Source of the DNA: Synergistota bacterium
Lineage (GTDB): Bacteria; Synergistota; Synergistia; Synergistales; Synergistaceae
Direction: 5' to 3'
Length of the DNA: 17,137 bases
Assembly (NCBI GenBank): GCA_023450745.1
Contig: JAEXGR010000012.1
Location: 1-17,137, forward strand
The position numbers were made by a program, and so were the translations under genes. This document shows, piece by piece, positions 1-7,456 of the stretch (the first letter of the stretch is position 1; each line of letters starts with the position of its first letter). The notes below the pieces were generated by a model. It did not search any database. It saw nothing but the letters and a program-made list of their open reading frames with translations, and was not told the origin of the DNA.

Positions 1-49
1 TGTGGCGAAAGAAACAAATTAAAAACAAGTTTTGTAAGGAGGAATTTCT
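1..49 (+). promoter_or_regulatory. Short leader and ribosome binding site of yajC
   Basis: This 49-base edge segment holds no gene that I can see. It is A/T-rich and carries a near-perfect Shine-Dalgarno, TAAGGAGG at 35-42, seven bases before the TTG at 50. That spacing supports TTG as the yajC start. I cannot point to a convincing -35/-10 pair in so short a piece; the promoter may lie upstream, beyond the window. Confidence 0.7.
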
Positions 50-535
50 TTGGGCCAGCAGGGCGGTTTGACAGGTATGTTGCTACCTCTCGCAATGTTT
101 GCGGCGATATTCTATTTCATGATTATCCGGCCGCAGAAGAAGAAACAGAAGGCGCATGAAGATATGCTCGCCAGCATCAGTAAGGGAGATACGGTGATAA
201 CCGCCGGAGGGTTCTTTGGAATAGTCCGCGAGACCCTCGATGACAGCTACATCATCGAACTCGACGAAGGCGTTAAAGCGCGCATACTCAAAAGCTCCGT
301 CTCTATGAAAAAGAACGACGGCAGCGCGACAGGATCGCAGTCGAAGAAAAAGAAGTCCAAAAAATCCGAGGCTCTGCCGGAGGAGACCAAGCCTCAGACA
401 GAAGAGGCCAAACCGGTAGAAGAGGCTCCCGTTTTGGAGGCCGCCGCGGTCGAGGGCAATCCCGACGCCGCGATAGTCGAAGAAAGCGCTGCCGCCCCGG
501 AAAATAAAGATGGGGAACCCAAGAAAGAGGCGTAA
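50..535 (+). CDS. yajC: YajC, Sec translocon accessory subunit
   Basis: Small single-span inner-membrane protein that associates with SecD-SecF and the SecYEG channel. The 161-residue product has a short N-terminus, one transmembrane helix at about residues 10-26, then the family's IIRPQKKKQK basic stretch just inside the membrane. A small beta-rich domain follows (ISKGDTVITAGGFFGIV, then a second strand pair to about residue 87). The start is TTG at 50, set by TAAGGAGG seven bases upstream. YajC proteins are commonly about 85-120 residues. Here the last ~65 residues form a low-complexity tail, first Lys/Ser-rich (about 95-107) and then Glu/Ala/Pro-rich, probably disordered in the cytoplasm. 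It is the first gene of a yajC-secD-secF unit, the usual arrangement. The identification is firm; the role of the tail is unknown. Confidence 0.95.
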   Translation: MGQQGGLTGMLLPLAMFAAIFYFMIIRPQKKKQKAHEDMLASISKGDTVITAGGFFGIVRETLDDSYIIELDEGVKARILKSSVSMKKNDGSATGSQSKKKKSKKSEALPEETKPQTEEAKPVEEAPVLEAAAVEGNPDAAIVEESAAAPENKDGEPKKEA

Positions 536-573
536 CAGGCGCCTGCAATTTTAACTTTACTCTGTTTTTTCAT

Positions 574-613
574 ACGGAGAGGACAACTAACCGGTCCACT
601 CCGTTTTCTTTGT
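574..613 (+). terminator. Stem-loop plus T-rich run between yajC and secD (possible attenuator)
   Basis: The arms at 574-584 (ACGGAGAGGAC) and 594-604 (GTCCACTCCGT) pair at 10 of 11 positions, with one A-A mismatch, around a 9-base loop. A T-rich run, TTTTCTTTG, follows from 604. The shape resembles an intrinsic terminator, but the T-run is interrupted and secD follows at once. Partial termination, or an RNA-processing/stability stem that makes yajC message more abundant than secD-secF, is more likely than full termination. The secD Shine-Dalgarno begins at 614, directly after it. Confidence 0.5.
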
Positions 614-629
614 GAGGAGGCGCATGTAG
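614..629 (+). promoter_or_regulatory. secD ribosome binding site with an ATG-TAG start-stop directly before the start codon
   Basis: GAGGAGG at 614-620 lies nine bases before the secD ATG at 630. Between them, at 624-629, is the hexamer ATGTAG, a start codon followed at once by a stop. The next base begins the true ATG, so the order reads ATG-TAG-ATG. The first ATG is only three bases from the Shine-Dalgarno, which is too tight for good initiation; this favours 630 as the start. The minimal start-stop may still catch some initiating ribosomes. Confidence 0.6.
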
Positions 630-2012
630 ATGCTAAAGAGAGACAAATGGCGGCTCGTTTTGGTCGTTGCAGTTGTCATAATTGCCACGGTGGTGGCATT
701 CCCGATAAAAGGGAAAATACGCCTGGGGCTTGACCTGCGCGGGGGCGTCCATATCATCCTTCAGGCGAAGGGGACCCCGGAAAATCCGCTGACCCCGGAC
801 AGCCTGGAAAGACTTCTTGTCGTTCTGCGCTCCCGCGTTGACCAGTACGGCATTGCCGAACCGGTGATCCAGCGCGAGGGAGACGACCGTATCGCCATCG
901 ACCTTCCCGGAGTGGAAGACCCCGAGGCGGCTCTGGACCTTATCGGGCGCACCGCCGTCCTCCAGTTCCGTCAGGTGCTTGGCGAGTCGCCGCGCGTCCC
1001 GGCGAAGCCGGTGCGGGCGAACTACGACAGCGACGAACAGTTTAAAACCGCCGAAGAACGCTGGTCGGCGGCGAAAAACGAAGTCGACCTTTACATAAAG
1101 CAGATGGAAGAGGCGGTCAAGTCAAATTCCGATATGGCGGTCGCCAGAAGCGAAAACGGCAGCGCCTATCTCTTAGGCAAACAGTATGTCGGCGGCGGAG
1201 ACCTGACAAAGGCGGAGACGAACTTCGACCAGTTTGGCAAGGCGGCCGTCTCGCTGAAATTCAACACGGAGGGCGCCAAGCTGTTTGACGAGGCGACGGC
1301 GGCCAACATCGGCAAGCAGATCGCCATCGTGCTTGACGGCGTCGTGATCTCCGCCCCCGTCGTGCAGCAGCGCATCTCAGGCGGCGAGGCCCAGATCACG
1401 GGCTCTTTCTCCACCGCGGAGGCCAACCGGCTCGCGATCATGCTTCGCGCCGGCGCGCTGCCCGTTTCAGTTGAAGTCCTGGAGAACCGTTCCGTGGGTC
1501 CGTCCCTGGGCGCTGACTCCATACACGACGGCATCAAGTCCGGCCTGATCGGCGCGGCGCTCGTTGTGATCTTCATGGTAGTCTACTACGGCCTGCTCGG
1601 CATCGCGGCCGACCTCGCGCTCGCGGTGGCGATGCTGCTGGTCATCGCCACGCTCATCGCGCTTAAATCGACGCTTACGCTTCCCGGCATCGGCGGTATG
1701 ATTCTTACGATCGGTATGGCGGTCGACGGCAATATCCTCATCTACGAAAGAATGAAAGAGGAATTCCGCTCCGGCAAGACGCTGATGGCGGCTCTCGACA
1801 CGGGGTTCCGCAAGGCGCTGATCGTCATCCTCGATTCGAACATCACCACGCTCATCGCCGCCGCGATACTCTTCTACTTCGGAAGCGGCCCGATACGCGG
1901 TTTTGCCGTCACGCTGAGCATTGGCGTAGTCGCCTCTGTCTTCTGCAACACGGTGGTTACGCGGACGCTGCTGGGCATAGTCCTTTCGGCGCGCAAAAAC
2001 CACACCCTATAG
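630..2012 (+). CDS. secD: SecD, proton-driven protein translocase subunit
   Basis: SecD works with SecF as an RND-family membrane motor that uses the proton gradient to pull secreted proteins to the outer side. The 460-residue product has a first transmembrane helix at about 8-25, then the signature LGLDLRGGVHIIL at about 32-44. A large extracytoplasmic domain runs to about residue 285 and ends in PVSVEVLENRSVGPSLG. Five further helices fill the C-terminus. The proton-relay Asp lies in IGMAVDGNILIYERMKEE, at residue 365. The length suits the compact SecD form found beside a separate SecF; E. coli SecD is about 615 residues. A charged, helix-prone insert lies at about 120-170 in the extracytoplasmic domain. 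The gene follows yajC and is 18 bases from secF, so the two are surely co-translated. Confidence 0.97.
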   Translation: MLKRDKWRLVLVVAVVIIATVVAFPIKGKIRLGLDLRGGVHIILQAKGTPENPLTPDSLERLLVVLRSRVDQYGIAEPVIQREGDDRIAIDLPGVEDPEAALDLIGRTAVLQFRQVLGESPRVPAKPVRANYDSDEQFKTAEERWSAAKNEVDLYIKQMEEAVKSNSDMAVARSENGSAYLLGKQYVGGGDLTKAETNFDQFGKAAVSLKFNTEGAKLFDEATAANIGKQIAIVLDGVVISAPVVQQRISGGEAQITGSFSTAEANRLAIMLRAGALPVSVEVLENRSVGPSLGADSIHDGIKSGLIGAALVVIFMVVYYGLLGIAADLALAVAMLLVIATLIALKSTLTLPGIGGMILTIGMAVDGNILIYERMKEEFRSGKTLMAALDTGFRKALIVILDSNITTLIAAAILFYFGSGPIRGFAVTLSIGVVASVFCNTVVTRTLLGIVLSARKNHTL

Positions 2013-2030
2013 AAAAGGAGGCAATAAGAA

Positions 2031-2912
2031 ATGGCTACGTTTGACGCTTCAAAACTCAACTTCCCCTTCATGAAGTACAGAAAAATGCTGATCGGCATCA
2101 GCCTCGTGTGTATCCTTGCGTCGTTCGGCCTCCTGCTGACAAAGGGGCTGAACCTTGGCGTTGACTTCACGGGCGGTCTCGTTCTCCAGGTTAAATTTGA
2201 AAAGCCGGTGGACATCGCCAACGTGCGCGCCGCGCTCAGCAAAATAGGGCAGGGCAACGCGACGATCCAGGCCTTTGACAGCACGGATGTGCTCCTGCGC
2301 TTCCAGGCGCAGGACGATCAGGTCCGCAAAGCGGTTCTTGACGTGCTCAAAGCCGAGGTCGGAGATTATAAAGTGCTTCGTATAGACAAGATCGGACCGG
2401 TGGTCGGCAGCGAACTCCGCGCGCAGGCGACTTACGCGCTGCTGCTCGCCCTCGCCGGCATTCTCATTTATATGGCCTACCGCTTCCGTTTCCGCTTCGG
2501 CGCGGCGGCGGTCATCTCCCTGATGCACGACGTCATCCTGATGCTCGGCGTCTACAGCCTCACGGGCAAAGAGGTCTCCGTGACCTTCATCGCGGCCATC
2601 CTCACGGTCGCCGGCTATTCGCTCAACGACTCGATCGTCGTGCTCGACCGTATCCGCGAGAACTGGGGACAGGTGCGCGGCAAGGGGATCATCGAACTTG
2701 TCAATACCTCGGTAAACCAGACGCTTTCGCGCACCATCAATACTTCGGTGACGACGCTTCTGCCGGTCGTTTCCATGTATATCTTCGGCGGCGAGGTCAT
2801 CAGCAACTTTGCCTTCGCCTTCCTTATCGGTATCGGCGTCGGGACCTACAGCTCGATCTATATCGCAAGTTCCATGCTTGTCGAGTGGTATCTCCGTTCC
2901 CCGAAGTACTAA
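2031..2912 (+). CDS. secF: SecF, proton-driven protein translocase subunit
   Basis: Partner of SecD in the SecDF complex of the cytoplasmic membrane. The 293-residue product has a first helix at about 17-37 and the SecF signature LNLGVDFTGGLVLQVKF at about 40-56. A small extracytoplasmic domain reaches about residue 130 and is followed by five helices. The conserved VAGYSLNDSIVVLDRIREN at about 193-211 holds the key Asp (D200), and the following loop has the usual LSRTINTSVTT stretch. Length is normal for a separate SecF. A strong AAGGAGG lies in the 18-base gap after secD and fixes the ATG at 2031. The intrinsic terminator at 2935-2973 marks this as the last gene of the yajC-secD-secF unit. 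Nothing looks truncated. Confidence 0.97.
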   Translation: MATFDASKLNFPFMKYRKMLIGISLVCILASFGLLLTKGLNLGVDFTGGLVLQVKFEKPVDIANVRAALSKIGQGNATIQAFDSTDVLLRFQAQDDQVRKAVLDVLKAEVGDYKVLRIDKIGPVVGSELRAQATYALLLALAGILIYMAYRFRFRFGAAAVISLMHDVILMLGVYSLTGKEVSVTFIAAILTVAGYSLNDSIVVLDRIRENWGQVRGKGIIELVNTSVNQTLSRTINTSVTTLLPVVSMYIFGGEVISNFAFAFLIGIGVGTYSSIYIASSMLVEWYLRSPKY

Positions 2913-2934
2913 GATATCCATACGGCAAATACCT

Positions 2935-2973
2935 AAAAAAATCTCTCCTTATCATCGAGGAGAGATTTTTTTT
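2935..2973 (+). terminator. Intrinsic terminator after secF
   Basis: A perfect 10-base stem (AATCTCTCCT at 2940-2949 and AGGAGAGATT at 2958-2967) closes an 8-base loop. A run of A's comes before it (2935-2941) and eight T's end it (2966-2973), so the stem can extend by A-T pairs. This is a textbook rho-independent terminator, and with A's on one side and T's on the other it could act in both directions. It separates the Sec unit from the next transcription unit. Confidence 0.92.
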
Positions 2974-3048
2974 ATGTTATGTTGTATGATATAAGGGTAT
3001 ATGAAGATGGGTAAAGGGCCGGCCCCTTTGCCGACTGGAGGGATTTGT
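2974..3048 (+). promoter_or_regulatory. Probable promoter and leader of the LapA-like/recJ unit
   Basis: A good -10 hexamer, TATGAT, lies at 2985-2990 just after the secF terminator. I see no clear TTGACA-like -35 at 16-18 bases upstream, where the sequence is the terminator's T-tract, so the promoter call is tentative. The leader contains a small hairpin (AAAGGG 3013-3018 with CCCTTT 3024-3029) and then GGAGGG at 3037-3042, six bases before the TTG at 3049. That position marks TTG 3049, and not the in-frame ATG at 3001, as the translation start. A promoter is expected here because the preceding terminator is strong. Confidence 0.45.
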
Positions 3049-3405
3049 TTGAAAAGCTACATACTCGCGATCGTACTGACCATGTTCCTCTCTGCGCTGT
3101 TTGCCTTTCAAAATATCGGCGAGGTTACCGTCAGGTTCCTCATCTTTGAATGGACGCTGCCGCAGGGGGTTTGGGAGGTTGTCCTATTTTCTTCGGGAGC
3201 GGCCATTATGTGGTTCTTCTCCCTCTTCTCTGTCTTTGAGGTCCGCTCAAAGTACAAGAAGGAATTGAAGCAGAAGGATGAAAAGATCGCCGCTTTAGAA
3301 CAGGAAAAGAAGGCGATTCTCGATTCCTTCGTTACCCGGACGCAGGCGGCGCCGGAGAGCCCCTCGCAGGAGAGCGGCGCCCCGGAGGCGGAAACGGCGG
3401 AATAA
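3049..3405 (+). CDS. LapA-domain (DUF1049-like) inner-membrane protein
   Basis: Small membrane protein of the lipopolysaccharide-assembly-protein-A domain type. Family members sit in the inner membrane; in E. coli LapA works with LapB in envelope homeostasis, but the function here is inferred only from shape. From TTG 3049 the product is 118 residues. Helix one covers about residues 3-20 (ILAIVLTMFLSALFAFQN), then comes the typical short extracytoplasmic turn with N-I-G-E-V-T-V-R-F. Helix two lies at about 40-60 (VVLFSSGAAIMWFFSLF). A charged coiled coil follows (about 65-92, KKELKQKDEKIAALEQEKK), and the tail is Ala/Glu/Pro/Ser-rich. An in-frame ATG at 3001 would add 16 unlikely residues; GGAGGG at 3037-3042 favours 3049. 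recJ follows after three bases, so the two are likely co-translated. Confidence 0.8.
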   Translation: MKSYILAIVLTMFLSALFAFQNIGEVTVRFLIFEWTLPQGVWEVVLFSSGAAIMWFFSLFSVFEVRSKYKKELKQKDEKIAALEQEKKAILDSFVTRTQAAPESPSQESGAPEAETAE

Positions 3406-3408
3406 CCT

Positions 3409-5073
3409 TTGGTCATACGCTGCACCAAAGACTCACTGAACATCTTTACCAGGTCAACGGTCTCAGCGGAAATAGCGGCGAAATTTAATTGCTCCCCCTT
3501 ACAGGCGTCACTGCTGGAAATGCGCGGACTCACCGCGGATGTGATGCCGCGTGAGGTGGAAAATTGGCTTTCCCCGCATTTACCGCTCCTGTTGGAGAAA
3601 TTGGACCTGGGAACGGAAAACAATAGAGCGGTGGAGCTGGTACGCGGGCTTGCTCCGACCTCCAACGTCGTCGTCTATGGCGATTATGACGTGGACGGGA
3701 TCTCCGCCACCGCGATCGCGATGGAGCTTGCGCTGGTGCGCGGCGCCCATGTGCGTTATTTCATACCGCATCGCTTCAATCAGGGCTATGGCCTCCATAA
3801 CGACGTCGCGGCCACGATCGCCAAGCGGGGCTGTGATTTGGTCATCGTGGTGGATTGCGGCTCGCAGGACGTCGAGGCGGTCGAGACGCTTAAAAAGAGC
3901 GGCATTCCCGTGATCGTCTTCGACCACCATCTCGTTGAGGGAACGCCGGCCAGCTGCGACACGATGATAAACCCGCAGATCTCGGGAGACGCCGCGGCGA
4001 AAAAATTATGCGCCACCGGCGTCATCTGGAGCTGGATATGGCAGAACGAGCTGCTTACCGAGCGCCAGCTGATGCGGATGCTCGACGTCGTCGCGCTGGC
4101 GACGATCGCCGACTGCGTCTCTCTCGCCTCCTCGCTGAACCGCGCGCTCGTGCGCGAGGGGCTGAAAGCCATCCGCACGCATACGCGCCCGGGGCTCAAT
4201 ATCCTGATGGAGCAGCTGGGCATCACGCCCTCGTCGATAGACACCGAGGACCTCGCGATGAAGATAATCCCCTGCCTCAACGCGGCGGGGCGTCTCTACC
4301 TCGCGGACCTCGCGGTCGATATCCTCTTCCCGAGCAAAAACCTCGCAAGCAACGTAGGCCGGCTGATCGCGCTGAACCGCAAGCGGCGGGAGCTCTCCTC
4401 AAGGATACTCGAGCAGGTCGACAGCGCCGCGGAGGGAGAATACAAGTACGTGCTTACAAACAGCGACTGGTCCGTAGGCGTTCTGAGCAGCGTCGCCAGC
4501 CGGATATGCAGCGAGCGCAATTCTCCGGTGGCCTTGGTGGCCGCCGTCGGCGATATTATGCGCGGAACGCTGCGTATGCCGGCGGGAGGAGACGCCGTCG
4601 GCGTGCTGAAACGGCTGGCGCCGCTCCTCAATACCTGGGGCGGGCACAGGCTCGCGGCGGGATTCAGCGTAAAGACCGAAAATTGGGAAAAATTGCGCGG
4701 CATGATGGAGACGATGCTCTCCGAAGTCGAGGTTGTAGGCGAAAAAGAGGACCTCCTCTACTGGAGCCCCGCCAATATGGATATGAGCACCTGGTCCGAG
4801 GCGGTCGCCCTCGGTCCCTTCGGTATGGAAAACCCCGCGCCGATGCTCTACGCCCCCTACGGCGGCCAGATGCGTGTGGTGCCGCTTGGCAAAACGGGAA
4901 AACATGTCAAGGTCGAGTTGGGCGCGGCCTCTCTGCTTGCCTTTGGCGCCGCCGATATGTTCGACGGCCGCGGGGCGATCGACGGCTGGGTCTACAAACC
5001 CCGCCTCGATACATGGAGGAACGTCACCTCTCTTCAATTCATCCTTGAAAAGATGGTAATGCAGGAGCAATAA
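3409..5073 (+). CDS. recJ: RecJ-family single-stranded-DNA exonuclease (DHH/DHHA1)
   Basis: RecJ degrades single-stranded DNA 5' to 3' in recombination and repair, using two metal ions bound by its DHH domain. The 554-residue product is of normal family length. DHH-domain motifs appear in order: DYDVDG at 92-97, VDCG at 148-151, DHH at 172-174, and VALATIAD ending at D235. NAAGR at 291-295 follows. The DHHA1 domain ends in GGHRLAAGFS (411-420), and the C-terminal OB-like domain has LGPFGMENPAP near 469-478. All expected metal-binding residues are present. The usual W-H-x-G-V motif at the start of DHHA1 reads W-S-V-G-V (354-358), and the GS-R-S motif is R-G-T-L-R-M. The start is probably TTG 3409, three bases after the LapA-like gene; no strong ribosome site is visible, which suggests coupled translation. 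The relA-type gene begins 21 bases downstream. Confidence 0.93.
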   Translation: MVIRCTKDSLNIFTRSTVSAEIAAKFNCSPLQASLLEMRGLTADVMPREVENWLSPHLPLLLEKLDLGTENNRAVELVRGLAPTSNVVVYGDYDVDGISATAIAMELALVRGAHVRYFIPHRFNQGYGLHNDVAATIAKRGCDLVIVVDCGSQDVEAVETLKKSGIPVIVFDHHLVEGTPASCDTMINPQISGDAAAKKLCATGVIWSWIWQNELLTERQLMRMLDVVALATIADCVSLASSLNRALVREGLKAIRTHTRPGLNILMEQLGITPSSIDTEDLAMKIIPCLNAAGRLYLADLAVDILFPSKNLASNVGRLIALNRKRRELSSRILEQVDSAAEGEYKYVLTNSDWSVGVLSSVASRICSERNSPVALVAAVGDIMRGTLRMPAGGDAVGVLKRLAPLLNTWGGHRLAAGFSVKTENWEKLRGMMETMLSEVEVVGEKEDLLYWSPANMDMSTWSEAVALGPFGMENPAPMLYAPYGGQMRVVPLGKTGKHVKVELGAASLLAFGAADMFDGRGAIDGWVYKPRLDTWRNVTSLQFILEKMVMQEQ

Positions 5074-5094
5074 TTCGGGCGGCGGTGATAGTGT

Positions 5095-7449
5095 ATGAGC
5101 GCAGAAAATAAAAGTACGGCAGTCAATGTGAGATCCGCGCACATGTCGGAGATCGCGAATATGGGAGGTTTTTCTATCGGCGAGCGGGAGAGCCGCGCGC
5201 TGATGGAGAGCTACTGGGGGCGCGTCTCCGAGGAGCAGCGCGTCGCTTCGCTGCGCCTCGCGTGGCAGGACCTCTGGGCAAAGGCCTCCCTCTACCTTCC
5301 CAAAGAGGATATGAAGATGATCGGCGAAGCCTTCGTCTTCTCTTCCGTGGCTCACGGGAAGCAGCGCCGTCATACGGGCGAGCCCTATATAATCCACACG
5401 GTGAGCGTAGCCGCGATACTTTCAGGCATGGAGATAGACAGAGAGACGATCGTCGCCTCGCTGCTGCACGACGTGCTTGAAGACACCGCGGTGACGCCCC
5501 CGCAGCTTGCGGAAAAATTCGGCGACGACGTGGTAACGCTGGTGGACGGCGTGACGAAGCTCGGCAAGCTGCAATTTAAATCCGTCGAGGAATATCAGTC
5601 GGAAAACCTCCGGAAAATGTTCGTCGTCATGGCGAAGGATATTCGCGTGGTGCTGATAAAACTTGCCGACCGGCTTCATAATATGCGCACGATATCCTCT
5701 CATCGGCGGGAGAAGCAGCTTTCAATCGCGCGCGAGACTCTGGAAATATATGCGCCTCTCGCCCACCGCCTTGGAATTTACCAGGTGAAAAGGGAGTTGG
5801 AGGACCTCTCCTTCCGCATTCTCGACCCGGAGATGTACTATGACATCAAACGCCGGGTCCGAAAAAAACTTCCCGAACGCGAGGGGATAATCAAAGAGGC
5901 GATGGATATCCTCGAACAGCGGATCAAAGAGGATAAAATCGAGGCCTCCATAAAGGGACGTCCCAAACATTTTTACAGCATCTACGAGAAGATGCGCCGC
6001 AAAAACCTTTCTTTGGAACAGCTTTACGACCTGCTTGCGCTGCGCGTCATCGTCAAAACGATCAGCGAGTGCTATCAGGTGCTTGGGCTGGTGCATACGA
6101 TATGGAAGCCCATCCCCGGGCTCTTCGACGACTATATCGCCAATCCCAAGAGCAACATGTACCAGTCTCTCCATACGACGGTGGTCGGCCCGGAGGGCGA
6201 GCCCCTCGAGGTGCAGATACGTACGAAAGAGATGCACCTCCTCGCCGAATACGGCATCGCGGCTCACTGGAACTACAAAGAGGGCGGCCACAAAGTAGAC
6301 AGTCTGGACAAGGGGCTCACCTGGATACGCAAGGCGCTGGACGCCGCCCCCGAGCACAGCGAGGGAGAGTCCGGCGGGGCGGGGGAAAGCGGCCCCGAGG
6401 GCGTCTCCGAAGGGACGCTCTTTCTTGACAATTTAAAGACCGACGTCCTTTCAAACGACGTCTTTGTCTTTACCCCCAAGGGGAAAGTCGTGCGGGTGCC
6501 GAACGGCTCGACCTCGATAGACTTTGCCTACGCCGTGCATACGCAGGTCGGCCACAAGTGCGTCGGCACGATGATCAACGGCCGCATCGCGCCGATGGAT
6601 CAGGAGCTGCATAACGGCGACATCGTCCGCATCCTTACATCGCCGCAGGGCAAGCCGTCGCGAGACTGGCTGAAGATTGCGAAATCCAACCGTACCCGCA
6701 GCAAAATAAAATCGTGGTTTCGCCAGCTGGAGCGGCAGGAGCGCGAAGAAAAGTCCAAACGCGGCCGCGAACTGCTGGAAAAAGAGGCGGCCCGCCGCAG
6801 CCCCGGCGTGGAAAACCCTCTGGAAGCGGTAAACTCCCAGCTTGCCCACATTGCGCGCGACCTGGGCTATTCAAGTCTGGAAGAACTTATAATCGCCGTC
6901 GGCTCCGGCAGCCATTCGCCGGCGAGCGTCCTCGGACGCATCGCGCCGGACAGCGCGAAGACGCCGCCGGAGGCGATTCCCGAGGTTCCCGTGCCGCAGC
7001 AGCGGAAAGAGGCTGATTCGGAGATCGTCGTGGAGGGGGCCCAAGGCGTGCTGGTGACCCTTGCGCAGTGCTGCCGGCCGATACCGGGCGACCCGATCGT
7101 CGGCGTCGTCACGCAGAGCCGCGGCATCTCCGTACACCGGCGGGACTGTGCGAATATCGAAAAAACGGACCCCGCCAAACATGTCGCGGTATCGTGGGGC
7201 AGACCGAAGGACACCCGCTACACGGCGCGCATAAAGGTCGAGGGCGTGGAAAAACAGTCCCTGCTCGCGGATATCGTCCAGGCGATAGCGCTGATGGACG
7301 GACTGATCTCCAACGTGAAGGCGAGCGTCGTCAACAACACCCGCACGCGGGTGGTGGCGGACCTGCAGGTGAAAGACCTTGAGCACCTTTACAGGATAAT
7401 CGCGAAGCTTAATAATATCTCGGGAATACTGGAAATCACCAGGGGGTAG
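5095..7449 (+). CDS. relA: RelA/SpoT-family (p)ppGpp synthetase/hydrolase
   Basis: Makes, and probably breaks down, the alarmone (p)ppGpp of the stringent response. The 784 residues hold the full long-RSH layout. The hydrolase HD domain lies at about 80-210, with H101, HDVLED at 125-130 and D192 in KLADRLHN. The synthetase domain at about 285-395 has GRPKHFYSIYEKM, YDLLALRVIV and YQSLHTTV. A TGS domain covers about 455-517, a Cys-bearing helical region holds QCCRPIPGD near 658-666, and an ACT domain covers about 707-784. The hydrolase residues look intact, so a bifunctional enzyme is expected. In the synthetase, the position that is RxKD in bifunctional enzymes and ExDD in E. coli-type RelA reads LFDD (343-346). 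A Gly/Ser/Glu-rich linker (about 418-440) sits before the TGS domain. The N-terminus is about 50 residues longer than usual; ATG 5143 is an alternative start. dtd follows seven bases downstream. Confidence 0.95.
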   Translation: MSAENKSTAVNVRSAHMSEIANMGGFSIGERESRALMESYWGRVSEEQRVASLRLAWQDLWAKASLYLPKEDMKMIGEAFVFSSVAHGKQRRHTGEPYIIHTVSVAAILSGMEIDRETIVASLLHDVLEDTAVTPPQLAEKFGDDVVTLVDGVTKLGKLQFKSVEEYQSENLRKMFVVMAKDIRVVLIKLADRLHNMRTISSHRREKQLSIARETLEIYAPLAHRLGIYQVKRELEDLSFRILDPEMYYDIKRRVRKKLPEREGIIKEAMDILEQRIKEDKIEASIKGRPKHFYSIYEKMRRKNLSLEQLYDLLALRVIVKTISECYQVLGLVHTIWKPIPGLFDDYIANPKSNMYQSLHTTVVGPEGEPLEVQIRTKEMHLLAEYGIAAHWNYKEGGHKVDSLDKGLTWIRKALDAAPEHSEGESGGAGESGPEGVSEGTLFLDNLKTDVLSNDVFVFTPKGKVVRVPNGSTSIDFAYAVHTQVGHKCVGTMINGRIAPMDQELHNGDIVRILTSPQGKPSRDWLKIAKSNRTRSKIKSWFRQLERQEREEKSKRGRELLEKEAARRSPGVENPLEAVNSQLAHIARDLGYSSLEELIIAVGSGSHSPASVLGRIAPDSAKTPPEAIPEVPVPQQRKEADSEIVVEGAQGVLVTLAQCCRPIPGDPIVGVVTQSRGISVHRRDCANIEKTDPAKHVAVSWGRPKDTRYTARIKVEGVEKQSLLADIVQAIALMDGLISNVKASVVNNTRTRVVADLQVKDLEHLYRIIAKLNNISGILEITRG

Positions 7450-7456
7450 AAAAAAG

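Noticed and set aside
536..545. Perfect ten-base palindrome CAGGCGCCTG just after the yajC stop
   Set aside because: Too short and GC-rich to call an operator or terminator; no T-run follows and no second copy was noticed.
2049..2921. Long open frame on the - strand across secF
   Set aside because: It mirrors the secF codons, is rich in Asp/Arg/His from GC-rich antisense reading, has no ribosome site and no family pattern.
4008..5048. 346-residue + strand frame inside recJ
   Set aside because: Arg/Gly/Pro-rich composition typical of an out-of-frame reading of a GC-rich gene; recJ in the other frame has all its motifs.
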